From the NCBI RefSeq assembly GCF_001544275.1, contig NZ_BCQE01000007.1:93980-157979 (forward strand): a stretch of DNA of 64,000 nt, read 5' to 3'. The notes under the pieces were generated by a model, which saw nothing but the letters and a program-made list of their open reading frames with translations, had not been told where the DNA came from and searched no databases. Origin of the DNA: Enterococcus gallinarum NBRC 100675 (lineage in GTDB: Bacteria > Bacillota > Bacilli > Lactobacillales > Enterococcaceae). Made by a program: the position numbers and the translations under genes. Below, in pieces: positions 52,251 through 60,315 of the stretch; within the stretch, counting starts at the first letter, position 1; each line of letters begins with the position of its first letter.

Positions 52251-52861
52251 ATGGACTACCTCCTTCTTAATGCTATAATATTCCGAATATTACAAATATA
52301 ATGATAATATTTATTTATAACAATTACAATATAAATTTATTTTCAAAATACAAAAATTTAACAGGCGATATTTGGAAACGAAAAAGCTCCTGTCATAGAT
52401 GGATGTTCGCTTTGGCGCTTCTGCTAAAACATAGAAAAAAGAGAAATACGCTTCATTATTAAAAGGTAAAACAAATAGAGAGAATGTGGAGCATTCAACA
52501 TTCTCTCTATTCAGAAATCCAACTAAGATTATTTTCTTCATTGACTATATCAAAGAGTTGCTTGATCTAAAGAAGCAAGCATATTTTTCAGATCACCGGT
52601 AAAATAGGCTATCACCTGATCCTTGAATCATTCCAATCGCTCAGTCTTTTCATAGTTACTAGTTGAATCGTCTCTGCTTCGCTCAAGGAAACCTGTTTTG
52701 CCATCAAAAACGCTAAATCATTACTATGACAATTCTTCTAAAAGACTACATCCTTCGGTCATATCTACTGGACTGCTTTAAAACCTATCTGATTATTAAA
52801 GGTAAATTTTTTCAGTTGCTACTTAATTATTTGCCTATTTCGTGTAACTTTTGCTTTTTTG
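52251..52861. other. Intergenic region, possible decayed coding sequence
   Basis: 610 bp between the bacteriocin-like gene and mgtA. Just upstream of the peptide gene is a dyad AATATTCCGAATATT that may be part of its promoter. Around 52640-52790 a minus-strand frame of about 40 codons (including MAKQVSLSEAETIQLV) has coding-like composition but no upstream start site and is bounded by stops. It looks like a gene remnant. Nothing else was recognised. Confidence 0.4.
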
Positions 52862-55516
52862 TCAGAGCAATTCTTGATAACGATGAATGTAGAACAGTTT
52901 GACAATGGTTACTAAGGCTAAGTAAGCAATAATGGTTGCGATCAGCCATAGCCAGTACGCTGATGGAAGAACTGCCATGCCTAAACTTTGACCAAAGTTC
53001 GTAAACGGTAGGAATGTACCTACTGCAATTCCTAATGAAGTGATTGCTGTCATAATGAATGAGCCACGGCTTTGGATAAATGGAATCTTTGGTGTCCGCA
53101 AGGCGTGGAGCACGAGTGTTTGCGACCATAATGATTCTACAAACCAGCCAGCATGAAAGACAGCGATAAAAGCGACTTGTTGTTCTGGCGACAAAGTATG
53201 GAAATCGCCACCAACTACCGCTGGACAAATAATGAAGTACATCAATAAATAGGTAGTAATATCAAACACTGAACTTGTTGGACCTAACCAAATCATAAAT
53301 TTACCGATACTCGATGCATCCCAGCGCTTTGGTTTATCCAAGTATTCTTTATCCATGTGGTCCCAAGGAATTGATACACAGGAAATATCGTAAATAAGGT
53401 TGAGGAAAAGAATTTGTAATGGCAACATTGGCAAAAATGGCAGAAAGGTGCTAGCAACGAGAACCGAAAACATATTGCCAAAATTGGAACTTGCGGTCGC
53501 CTTGATATATTTCATGATATTCCCAAAGGTTTCTCGCCCTGAAATGATCCCACGTTCTAAAATCATTAAATCTTTTTCTAACAAAATAACATCGGCCGAT
53601 TCTTTGGCAATATCTACTGCCGTATCTACTGAGATTCCGACATCTGCTGCCTTCATTGCTGGCGCATCATTGATCCCATCTCCTAAAAATCCTACGGTGT
53701 GCCCATTTTCTCTCAAAATACCCGTAATTCGCTGCTTTTGCTGCGGGTTCAATTTGACGAAAATATTGTATTTTTCAACAAGCTGACTAAGTTTTTTATC
53801 CGATACACTTTGGATGTCTTCTCCACTGATCAGCTTTTCTGCCCCTAATCCAACTTGCTTACATACAGACTGCGTTACTAACGCATTGTCGCCAGTTAAC
53901 ACTTTCACGCCAACTCCGTGTTTCTTTAACGTTTCCAGTGCTTGTTTCGTGGTTTCTTTTGGCGGATCCAAAAACGCCAGATACCCAATGAGAACCATCT
54001 CAGATTCATCTGCTACAGAAAATTCACCTACCACGCTGGGATTCGTTTTTTGAGCTACCCCGATCACACGTAGCCCATCTTCATTTAGTTCATTGACTTT
54101 TTTTAGAACTTCTTGTTTTATCTCCTCAGTTAATGCAGTCACCTTTCCTTTGAAATCTACATAACTTGAGATGCTGAGCATTTCCTCGATTGCGCCTTTG
54201 GTGATCATTTGTGTTTTTCCAGTCGGATCTTCTACGACCACACTCATTCGTCTCCGTTCAAAATCAAAGGGAATCTCATCAATCTTTTTATAAGGAATAG
54301 CTGGGATTCCTAATTCTTTTTTAGCCGCATCAATAATCGCTACATCTAATAAGTTCTTCAATCCGGTTTGGTAATAGCTGTTAAGATAGGCATGCCGCAA
54401 TACTCGCTCATCTTCTTCTCCAGTCAAATCCAAATGGTACTCTAAAATAATCTTGTCTTGGGTTAGCGTGCCAGTTTTATCCGTACAGAGGATATCGATC
54501 GCACCAAAGTTTTGGATCGCATTTAAGTTCTTGATCACAGTGCCTTTTTTCGCCATTCCAGTTGCGCCTTTGACCAAATTCGTGGTTACGATCATCGGCA
54601 ACATTTCTGGCGTCAACCCAACAGCTACTGACAAGCCAAACAAGAATGCTTCCATCCAATCGCCTTTCGTGAAACCATTAATGACAATGACCGTCGGTGC
54701 CATTAATGCCATGAATTTGATGAATAAGAACGAGGTTTTACGAATCCCTAACTCAAAGCTGGTTCGAATAGGCTTAGTGGACAATGACTTTGCTACATCA
54801 CCGAAAAGAGTATGGTTGCCAGTAGCGATCACAACCCCTTCCGCAGTACCGCTGATGACATTGCTTCCCATAAAGGCTAAATTTTCATAGCTTGTTTCAG
54901 AATCACGGCTTGTAACAACTGCTTCGGCATTTTTTTCAACCGGATAACTTTCTCCCGTTAAAGCGGATTGAGAAATAAACAAGTCTTTCGTTGCAGTCAA
55001 GCGGATATCCGCTGGAATCATGTCTCCCGCAGACAATTTCACAATATCTCCACAGACGATTTCTTCCATCGGTACTTCTGCGTAGACGCTTTTGCGCTTC
55101 ACTGTCGCAGTAACCTTAACCAATGACTTCAGTTTTTCGGCAGCCTTATTTGATTGCACAGATTGAATCAACGTCATGGTGCCGCTAATCAAAATCATGA
55201 CAAAGATTATCCCACTGCCAAAATAATCCCGTTCCTCTGGTGCCGCAATGACGACTTCAGTGATAAAAGAAGTAATCCCTAACCCAATCAGCACTAATGT
55301 AAAGGGAGTGATATACGCTTTTAAGACTTCCATAATGAATGGGGTCTTCTTTCCATAGGAAATTTGATTTGATCCATACTTGTTTCTGGCAACAATTGCT
55401 TGTCCTTCAGTCAATCCTCTTTTAGAAGTCTGAAAGGTTTCGTAGATCGTTTCGATCGTTTTTTTTGCCATCAATCCATAATTAATGCTTTGAATAGGTC
55501 GTTTTTTTGTTTCCAC
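52862..55516 (-). CDS. mgtA: Magnesium-translocating P-type ATPase MgtA
   Basis: An 884-residue P3B-type ATPase: N-terminal cytoplasmic domain, ten membrane helices, ALTGESYPVEK, phosphorylation motif DKTGTLTQ (about 345), TGDNALV, and GDGINDAPAMKAADVGISVD (about 608). It brings Mg2+ in at low Mg2+. GTG start with AGAAGG upstream. It lies 180 bp after the GNAT gene with no strong terminator between, so it may be on the M-box-controlled transcript starting near 57171. Without that, a separate promoter in 55517-55695 would be needed. Confidence 0.94.
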   Translation of the reverse strand: METKKRPIQSINYGLMAKKTIETIYETFQTSKRGLTEGQAIVARNKYGSNQISYGKKTPFIMEVLKAYITPFTLVLIGLGITSFITEVVIAAPEERDYFGSGIIFVMILISGTMTLIQSVQSNKAAEKLKSLVKVTATVKRKSVYAEVPMEEIVCGDIVKLSAGDMIPADIRLTATKDLFISQSALTGESYPVEKNAEAVVTSRDSETSYENLAFMGSNVISGTAEGVVIATGNHTLFGDVAKSLSTKPIRTSFELGIRKTSFLFIKFMALMAPTVIVINGFTKGDWMEAFLFGLSVAVGLTPEMLPMIVTTNLVKGATGMAKKGTVIKNLNAIQNFGAIDILCTDKTGTLTQDKIILEYHLDLTGEEDERVLRHAYLNSYYQTGLKNLLDVAIIDAAKKELGIPAIPYKKIDEIPFDFERRRMSVVVEDPTGKTQMITKGAIEEMLSISSYVDFKGKVTALTEEIKQEVLKKVNELNEDGLRVIGVAQKTNPSVVGEFSVADESEMVLIGYLAFLDPPKETTKQALETLKKHGVGVKVLTGDNALVTQSVCKQVGLGAEKLISGEDIQSVSDKKLSQLVEKYNIFVKLNPQQKQRITGILRENGHTVGFLGDGINDAPAMKAADVGISVDTAVDIAKESADVILLEKDLMILERGIISGRETFGNIMKYIKATASSNFGNMFSVLVASTFLPFLPMLPLQILFLNLIYDISCVSIPWDHMDKEYLDKPKRWDASSIGKFMIWLGPTSSVFDITTYLLMYFIICPAVVGGDFHTLSPEQQVAFIAVFHAGWFVESLWSQTLVLHALRTPKIPFIQSRGSFIMTAITSLGIAVGTFLPFTNFGQSLGMAVLPSAYWLWLIATIIAYLALVTIVKLFYIHRYQELL

Positions 55517-55695
55517 TTTTTCTACCTTCTCTCCAAATAATTCGCCACAACTCTCTTCGAATGATCAAGAAAATTGTTTCCTAGCATTGTTATTTTTTAG
55601 CTAGGGTTTGAAGAAGAAGGCGCTAAAAACAAATAGACAATAGTATCTGACTATCTCTTTGTTCCTCTTCTGCCAAACCCTTTGGTATCGAATGA

Positions 55696-56169
55696 CTATC
55701 GTCCATTTGTTTTCATCTCCTTCCGGTTGAAAAAGTATCGGTCAACTGACAAGTCTTTTTTGAAAACCTTCAAGATCAAAGCATCTGCTTGATAGGCTTC
55801 TGTTTCGCTATAGCCTAATCTCCGATAAAAGCCCCAAGCTTGCTTTCTTCCTGTTAAAAATAAGGTCGAGTAATTTAAATTTCTGGCAATTTGCTCCGCA
55901 TACACTAGTAATTTCTTCCCTAACCCTTGCCCTTGATAGTCTGGGTGAATGGCCACTTGTTTTATTTGCATACACTTGGACGAACAAGGATGCAAAAGAA
56001 GGGTGCCGACAATCCGCTTATTTTGCCTTGCCACCAAATGAATAGCTTGTTTCTCCTCTGCTGGAGACTCTCTTAATAACGGTTGTCCCGCGCTAACCTT
56101 TAAGACTTGGTTTCGCAAAACTAATGTTTCTTTATAGTCACACCTATCCCATCTGATTAACGTAAGCAC
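55696..56169 (-). CDS. GNAT-family N-acetyltransferase
   Basis: A 157-residue acetyltransferase with the acetyl-CoA motif A (IKQVAIHPDYQGQGLGKKLL; Q-x-x-G-x-G/A pattern) and motif B (LFLTGRKQAWGFYRRLGY). It resembles the ElaA/YjcF-type subgroup. The GTG start is 4 bp after the mgtC stop, with no separate strong ribosome site, suggesting coupling to mgtC translation. Why an acetyltransferase sits in a Mg2+ operon is unclear; the target is unknown. Confidence 0.82.
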   Translation of the reverse strand: MLTLIRWDRCDYKETLVLRNQVLKVSAGQPLLRESPAEEKQAIHLVARQNKRIVGTLLLHPCSSKCMQIKQVAIHPDYQGQGLGKKLLVYAEQIARNLNYSTLFLTGRKQAWGFYRRLGYSETEAYQADALILKVFKKDLSVDRYFFNRKEMKTNGR

Positions 56170-56173
56170 TGTT

Positions 56174-56857
56174 TTACCATGTTTCTCCCTCCTCTGCCAA
56201 ATGAAAAACTTCTAGTACATGATTATTTTTCGACAAGTGAGTAACGATTTCTTTCACTGCTAAATCAGCATTTGCAGCAGGCTCGATCTCTACTTGCAGC
56301 TGAATCCGATTCTCTGCCAGGTCTTGGCAAACAAAATGGCAAAATGAAAGAACATACCGATCCAATTGATTGATGACCTCTGTCCGCAAAGCCACCTCGG
56401 AAGACCTTTTTCCGGTAATGATCAAAAATGAATTTGTGTTCTTCTCCAGAGATTCTGTTCGATACCCTTCCGCAAATTGATCAAATCTTTGAGAAAAAAA
56501 ACGAATCACACTATTCACCAGCATGATCATTAACGCTGCAAAAAATCCTTCTTGGATATAACCAGCGCCAATCACTGTGCCAACAGCTGCTGTACACCAT
56601 AACGTCGCTGCAGTATTTAATCCTTTTACACTAAAACCATCCCGCAAAATAATCCCGCCAGCTAAAAAGCCAATACCGCTCACTACTTGTGCAGCAATTC
56701 GGGTAGGACTCGTGTCAGACGCAACCATCGAGGACAAAGAAACAAAAATCGTTGCTCCCAGCGAGACTAGAACCATCGTCCGTACACCTGCTAGCTTTTT
56801 TCTCCACTGTCTTTCAACACCAATAAGGCCTCCCGCCAGCACACTCAGACCCATCAT
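56174..56857 (-). CDS. MgtC/SapB-family membrane protein under M-box control
   Basis: A 227-residue protein: about five hydrophobic segments with the MgtC signatures GGLIGVERQWRKKLAGVRT and RIAAQVVSGIGFLAGGIILRDG, TAATLWCTAAVGTVIG, then a soluble ACT-like C-terminus. The longer frame to 56983 would run through the riboswitch terminator, so I use the ATG pair at 56857/56854. These overlap the stop of a 5-codon ORF with an excellent ribosome site (see 56854-56871). Homologues begin a few residues earlier, so a 1-base loss in the T5 run at the start is an alternative. Confidence 0.85.
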   Translation of the reverse strand: MMGLSVLAGGLIGVERQWRKKLAGVRTMVLVSLGATIFVSLSSMVASDTSPTRIAAQVVSGIGFLAGGIILRDGFSVKGLNTAATLWCTAAVGTVIGAGYIQEGFFAALMIMLVNSVIRFFSQRFDQFAEGYRTESLEKNTNSFLIITGKRSSEVALRTEVINQLDRYVLSFCHFVCQDLAENRIQLQVEIEPAANADLAVKEIVTHLSKNNHVLEVFHLAEEGETW

Positions 56858-56871
56858 TCCCAAAAATACAT
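56854..56871 (-). CDS. Five-codon leader ORF overlapping the mgtC start
   Basis: ATG TAT TTT TGG GAA TGA encodes MYFWE. It has the only good ribosome binding site in front of mgtC (AAAGGAG, seven bases upstream). Its TGA overlaps the two mgtC ATGs (GAATGATGG), so mgtC translation could depend on re-initiation. One extra T in the TTTTT run would instead fuse this ATG to mgtC in frame, so a homopolymer error must be excluded. Confidence 0.5.
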   Translation of the reverse strand: MYFWE

Positions 56872-56920
56872 ACGCCTGCTCCTTTCCTCGTTTTAAAAAT
56901 AAAAGCGAATCATTAGGCAC

Positions 56921-56963
56921 AAAAAAAAGCGACTTTTCCGCAAAAACTCCGCGAAAAGTCGCT
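56921..56963 (-). terminator. Riboswitch-controlled terminator upstream of mgtC
   Basis: The stem AGCGACTTTT...AAAAGTCGCT (56928-56963) is followed on the minus strand by eight T. It lies between the M-box aptamer and mgtC, where the expression platform of a transcription-attenuating M-box should be. Confidence 0.92.
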
Positions 56964-57002
56964 CTAAATTCGTCAAAAAACAAGACAAAAAAGACATTGA
57001 TC

Positions 57003-57155
57003 TAATCGTTGAGTTTTGGCACTATACAACGTAAAGACAAACATCTTAGCTACCTTAAGAAAAGCCTTGTATTCGACAGTTCCTGTTCTACCCATTGGCG
57101 TCTCTCGACATTTTTGGGCAGTAGCCTATGTTTGCATAGGAGCCTCACCTAACAA
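57003..57155 (-). promoter_or_regulatory. M-box (ykoK) magnesium riboswitch
   Basis: Conserved M-box elements are seen in order on the minus strand: GTTAGGTGAGGCTCCTATGC, then CTACTGCCCAAAAATGTCGA, GAGACGCCAATGGGT, AACAGGAACT, AAGGTAGCTAAGATG and the closing TGCCAAAACTCAACGATTAG. At high Mg2+ the folded aptamer should favour the terminator at 56921-56963. Gene context (mgtC, mgtA) agrees completely. Confidence 0.93.
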
Positions 57156-57177
57156 ATCATATTTTATTTTCAGGTAC

Positions 57178-57206
57178 ACACTAACAAATTCGTTTTTTCT
57201 TGTCAA
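57178..57206 (-). promoter_or_regulatory. Promoter of the M-box/mgtC transcript
   Basis: Perfect -35 TTGACA (57201-57206), 17-bp spacer, -10 TAGTGT (57178-57183). The expected start near 57171 is 16 bases before the aptamer. Confidence 0.7.
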
Positions 57207-57775
57207 TTTTTATTTTGCCTTTTCACCTCATGATTTTTTAATACGATTAGAGAAGTATAAGTGCGTTATACGAATAAAATCAAGAATTCAGTAGATTTTG
57301 TGTAAAACAAAGCTGTTTTTATATTGGGTTTAATCGATCTTAAAACACTGTGAAACCACTTGTATGAAGAGCGTTTTAAAATAATCTTTTTTAATGATTG
57401 AAATAGACATTTGTCGATAAACTATCGTTCTTCCCTGCAGTCATCCGAAAAGGAAATTTATTAATTTTACATTAAAAAAAATTATTTGAAAAAATTTTAT
57501 TTTCTTTCTAGCTTTACGCTGTTTGGAAGTATATTTTAGAATTATCAATGTTATTTAAAAGAGATGTAAAGATATTGGCTTTTCTTTATCATTTTTCAAT
57601 TAATAGACTTTAAAAATCATCTTTCTTATCAGAAGAAAGTCTCAATTACTAGGAAGTCTTAAATAATTGAGCTCAATCTGTTCTTTGCTGTTCCTTTTTC
57701 TATCTCGAAATGAACAACTCGAAACACCTAGTTTTAAGCATTCCTTCCTCATCAAAAATTTAAAGATACGGAACA
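57207..57775. other. AT-rich intergenic region, no gene found
   Basis: About 570 bp marking the shift from the Mg2+ genes to accessory DNA. It is A/T-rich with small imperfect hairpins (for example CTTTCTT...AAGAAAG near 57625) but no supported gene or promoter. If the mobile element ends inside this window, its far junction may lie here or shortly after, but no attachment-site repeat could be identified. Confidence 0.35.
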
Positions 57776-57997
57776 CTAGTGACGCTTATTCCCAAACCTT
57801 CTCCCTTCATCTCGGAAAAATAATGTAGCTAGTTCTAGAATGAGTTGATTCTTCCCTATTTGTATACATTTTCTTAGTTCCTCAGAAGTAAAAATTGAGG
57901 CACAGATATCATTTATGCTTTTTTTATCCAAAAAATGGCAGAAATGAACGAGTTTCGTCATTTCTGCCGCTTTTTCAGGTTGTTGATAGTTGCTCAT
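57776..57997 (-). CDS. Hypothetical protein, 73 residues
   Basis: A 73-residue, helix-rich, charged protein with no membrane segment, beginning MSNYQQPEKAAEMTK. No family recognised. The start lacks a clear ribosome binding site, so it may be the C-terminal remnant of a longer gene. It lies 42 bp downstream of the secreted protein gene 58040-58501 in the same direction, so it could be co-transcribed. Confidence 0.4.
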   Translation of the reverse strand: MSNYQQPEKAAEMTKLVHFCHFLDKKSINDICASIFTSEELRKCIQIGKNQLILELATLFFRDEGRRFGNKRH

Positions 57998-58039
57998 AGG
58001 TTCAAAGTAAGGGGTTCATCTATGTGCTAAACTACGTGA

Positions 58040-58501
58040 TTATTCGTTAATTGGTGAAACGTTGATGTGAATCGTACGTGTTGGTTTGTAATTAAATAGC
58101 GTGAAATAGAATTTATATTCTACTTTTCCACCACCAACATTTTTTCTTGAATACTCCTCGATACTGTTTTCGATTGTTCCTAGAGAAGAACCTGGGTCAG
58201 TAATCAGTTTTACATATAACCGATTTGACTTAAAGTCACGATTTAATTCTAACTTGTAACCACTGTATTTTGTTCCTTCTCCTCTTTGATCTTCGACAAA
58301 TTTGAAGTGATCCGCTCTGTCTTCATAAGTTACCTCTTTTACTAACTTACTACCTGTAATAGGTTGGCATACAGGAGGGGTACTTACTGTTTCTGTACTT
58401 TGAGCTCCTACAGCATCTGCATGCGCTACTTTGCTTTGAATTCCTACTGTTGCAATTGACAATCCACATAATCCCGCTAAAACATATTTACTTAGTTTCA
58501 A
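58040..58501 (-). CDS. Secreted protein of unknown function, 153 residues
   Basis: A signal peptide (MKLSKYVLAGLCGLSIATV, cut near AHA-DA) precedes a mature part of about 120 residues, rich in charged residues and predicted strands, with a single Cys (PPVCQPI). No known domain was recognised. Start: TTG at 58501 lies nine bases behind AAAAGGAG; the in-frame ATG at 58510 directly abuts it and is less likely. Accessory location suggests cargo, perhaps a toxin or surface-interaction factor; this is speculation. Confidence 0.75.
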   Translation of the reverse strand: MKLSKYVLAGLCGLSIATVGIQSKVAHADAVGAQSTETVSTPPVCQPITGSKLVKEVTYEDRADHFKFVEDQRGEGTKYSGYKLELNRDFKSNRLYVKLITDPGSSLGTIENSIEEYSRKNVGGGKVEYKFYFTLFNYKPTRTIHINVSPINE

Positions 58502-58824
58502 AATAATCATCTCCTTTTAATTTATAAATAAACACCAACTCTTTTAAAGTTATTGTTTATTACAATAAGTTTTTATCATAAAAAGAAATAGCCTTTTTTT
58601 AACCAGATAACCCACTGCAAGAAAAAACAAAAAAATTTTCTGAGATAGGAGGGATTGCCTCTACTATCGAAGATCCCTCTCCGGATCCCCACTCTTTTTT
58701 GTGCTTTTTAAAGAAGAGCGAGAACTTTTTTAACGACTGTTTAATAAAAGCAACGGTGTTCTTCACGTTTCTCTCGTAATCGATATCAGAAAGTGCATTA
58801 CTACAACAAAATTTCTGCAACATC

Positions 58825-58865
58825 CTCAAAAAAAAGCAAAAAGGAAACGCCGAAGCATTTCCTTT
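58825..58865 (-). terminator. Strong terminator with TTCG tetraloop
   Basis: AAAGGAAATGC-TTCG-GCGTTTCCTTT on the minus strand (58840-58865), then TTGCTTTTTTTT. It is the second of two terminators downstream of 59290. Confidence 0.85.
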
Positions 58866-58906
58866 AAGTGATTTAATGAAAACAACACGATTTGACTTAG
58901 AGCCAC

Positions 58907-58945
58907 AAAAAAAGCCAGAAACACCTTCAAATAGGCATTTCTAGC
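58907..58945 (-). terminator. Terminator, first of a tandem pair
   Basis: AAGCTAGAAAT...TTTCTGGCT stem (58914-58945) followed on the minus strand by seven T. It lies 345 bp beyond the stop of the secreted protein gene at 59290, so the transcript has a long 3' region or another small gene lies between. Confidence 0.75.
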
Positions 58946-59289
58946 TTAATCAATTCAATTACCCCACAGACCCTTCCATTCGATTACAAAGATTGCATAT
59001 AATGAAAAAAGCTATCAAATCAAGCTTTCTAGAGAGTTAAAAAAGCATTAAACATAAGTAAATAGCATTCAAAATCAACAGAATGGCATTCAATTTGGCA
59101 TTCAAAAAAAGTTAAGCATGGGACACTTGATTCGCAATTCTTGACAACAGGCACCCATTGTTGTGGTTTATTTTGGGAGCGCTCAGCATGACAAACATAA
59201 TCCCAAATTTTCATAGCTGAGCTATCGATAGCATACCACAACATGCCTATTGTCAAGAAACCACTGCGTTTTGCTAAACATTACTTCAT
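58946..59289. other. Region with repeated GCATTCAA, no supported gene
   Basis: GCATTCAA occurs three times at 59065-59072, 59086-59093 and 59098-59105. A 75-codon minus-strand frame (59029-59256) covers the region but lacks a ribosome binding site and family resemblance. The repeats could be protein-binding sites. Confidence 0.4.
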
Positions 59290-59745
59290 TCAGTCTTTTG
59301 CATAACACCATGCCTGCGCAGAAACCGTCACATATCCTTGTGTTTGTGGACTCATATTAATCTTTTGTTCTGTTTTCATTTTATACGAAGTATTATTATT
59401 AACTTTACCGTATTTGGCTATAACAGCTTTTCTTTGCGCTTTCCCCACTACATTTAAATTAGACATAGAACTCCCTTTAACCCAAAAATAATTAGTTACC
59501 AAATGAGAACCTTGCCCAATATACTTAACTGTTCCTTCTTTCCATTTTGTTCCTGCAGCAGCTCTTGTTTGGACTACAGGACTATAATAATTATCAATAA
59601 TTGTCACTACTTCATCAATAGAACTAACATCATTAAACTCAACTGGCTGACCAGAAATTTCCTGACTGTCTGCATATACATCATTTCCCTTAAAGAAGAA
59701 TAAACAACCTAACAAAACAACAAAAATAGATAACACTTTTTTCAT
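59290..59745 (-). CDS. Secreted protein of unknown function, 151 residues
   Basis: It has a signal peptide (MKKVLSIFVVLLGCLFFF, cut near VYA-DS), a pro-like acidic segment to about residue 57 (VQTRAAAG), then a predicted beta-rich core with aromatic residues and one Cys (QAWCYAKD end). The layout (signal, spacer, small Trp-containing beta core) faintly recalls lactococcin-972-like bacteriocins but no diagnostic motif was found. Translation is coupled to the 33-residue ORF just upstream (ATGA overlap), and AAGGAG lies eleven bases before its ATG. Confidence 0.75.
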   Translation of the reverse strand: MKKVLSIFVVLLGCLFFFKGNDVYADSQEISGQPVEFNDVSSIDEVVTIIDNYYSPVVQTRAAAGTKWKEGTVKYIGQGSHLVTNYFWVKGSSMSNLNVVGKAQRKAVIAKYGKVNNNTSYKMKTEQKINMSPQTQGYVTVSAQAWCYAKD

Positions 59746-59843
59746 TTCTTTTTTTGCTCCTTCCATTCTTCTAAAATTTTAGGCATCTTCGACCAACTCC
59801 AACAAAAACAACCAAGAACAGCTAAGCCTATTAAAAATTGCAT
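59742..59843 (-). CDS. Small membrane peptide, 33 residues, coupled to the secreted protein gene
   Basis: It has a perfect ribosome site (AAGGAGG) and encodes a hydrophobic helix with a Cys/Trp patch (LGCFCWSW) and a very basic tail (EWKEQKKK). Its TGA overlaps the ATG of the next gene (ATGA). Size and shape suit a membrane-active peptide, immunity or helper protein. Too short for most gene callers. Confidence 0.7.
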   Translation of the reverse strand: MQFLIGLAVLGCFCWSWSKMPKILEEWKEQKKK

Positions 59844-59983
59844 TTTTCTATCCTCCTTTTTCAGCCAAAACCATCTTCAAAAAAATAAATAGTTACAGCA
59901 AAAAAACTGAAATAACAATTTTCTCGACTATATTATACATCAATCTCTATTTTTTTGAAAGCGCAGTCATTATTTTTATCAGG

Positions 59984-60012
59984 TATACATTTAGCAGAAA
60001 AAAATGTATACT
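59984..60012 (+). promoter_or_regulatory. Promoter of the holin-like toxin gene with dyad
   Basis: TATACAT-N13-ATGTATA (59984-60010) spans the region from -35 to a good -10 (TATACT, 60007-60012). It would give a leader of about 90 nt. The leader can form a structure around TAAAGGGGTGATGCC that may hide the ribosome site, usual for this toxin type. Confidence 0.5.
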
Positions 60013-60107
60013 GATTACGAGCCAGAGAAGTAAATAGATGGTGGCTAATCTCTTAATAAAGGGGTGATGCCTATGGTTCATAGCTTTATCCCTAGAAGGG
60101 AGTAAGC

Positions 60108-60194
60108 ATGTCTGTATTTGAAGCATTAACACTGATGATTGCTTTTGCGACATTGGTGTTGCTGATTACAGATCATAAAGACCAAAAAAAATAA
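60108..60194 (+). CDS. Putative holin-like type I toxin, 28 residues
   Basis: A 28-residue peptide, MSVFEALTLMIAFAT then a hydrophobic helix and DHKDQKK, matching the small holin-like toxin family (Hol_Tox) common in Firmicutes. It is preceded by AAGGGAG. Such peptides depolarise membranes and are silenced by an antisense RNA. A dyad TAACCATCT/AGATGGTTA (60192-60227) just past the stop and a minus-strand -10 (TATACT near 60280) fit a convergent antitoxin RNA. Confidence 0.85.
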   Translation: MSVFEALTLMIAFATLVLLITDHKDQKK

Positions 60195-60285
60195 CCATCT
60201 AACACTTTGACCGGTTGTAGATGGTTAAAATACTATTTATATCGCAGTCACCGTCTTTTTAACGGCTCTGGCTTCATGTATAGTA
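60183..60285 (-). ncRNA. Candidate antitoxin RNA convergent with the holin-like toxin
   Basis: A minus-strand promoter-like TATACTATAC near 60275-60285 would start an RNA running to the hairpin AGATGGTTA dyad (60192-60227) followed by TTTTTTTT inside the toxin 3' end. This is the convergent layout of type I toxin-antitoxin pairs with a shared terminator. The complementary region to the toxin leader was not clearly found, so this is provisional. Confidence 0.5.
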
Positions 60286-60315
60286 TAGCATAAACTAATC
60301 TAATTTTGCAAAAAA

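Noticed and set aside
58599-58829. 76-codon minus-strand frame
   Set aside because: It begins at a strong terminator and has no ribosome site or recognisable domain.
59029-59256. 75-codon minus-strand frame, resembling a decayed transposase at first sight
   Set aside because: No catalytic motif, no inverted ends, no start signal; I could not support either a gene or an insertion sequence.
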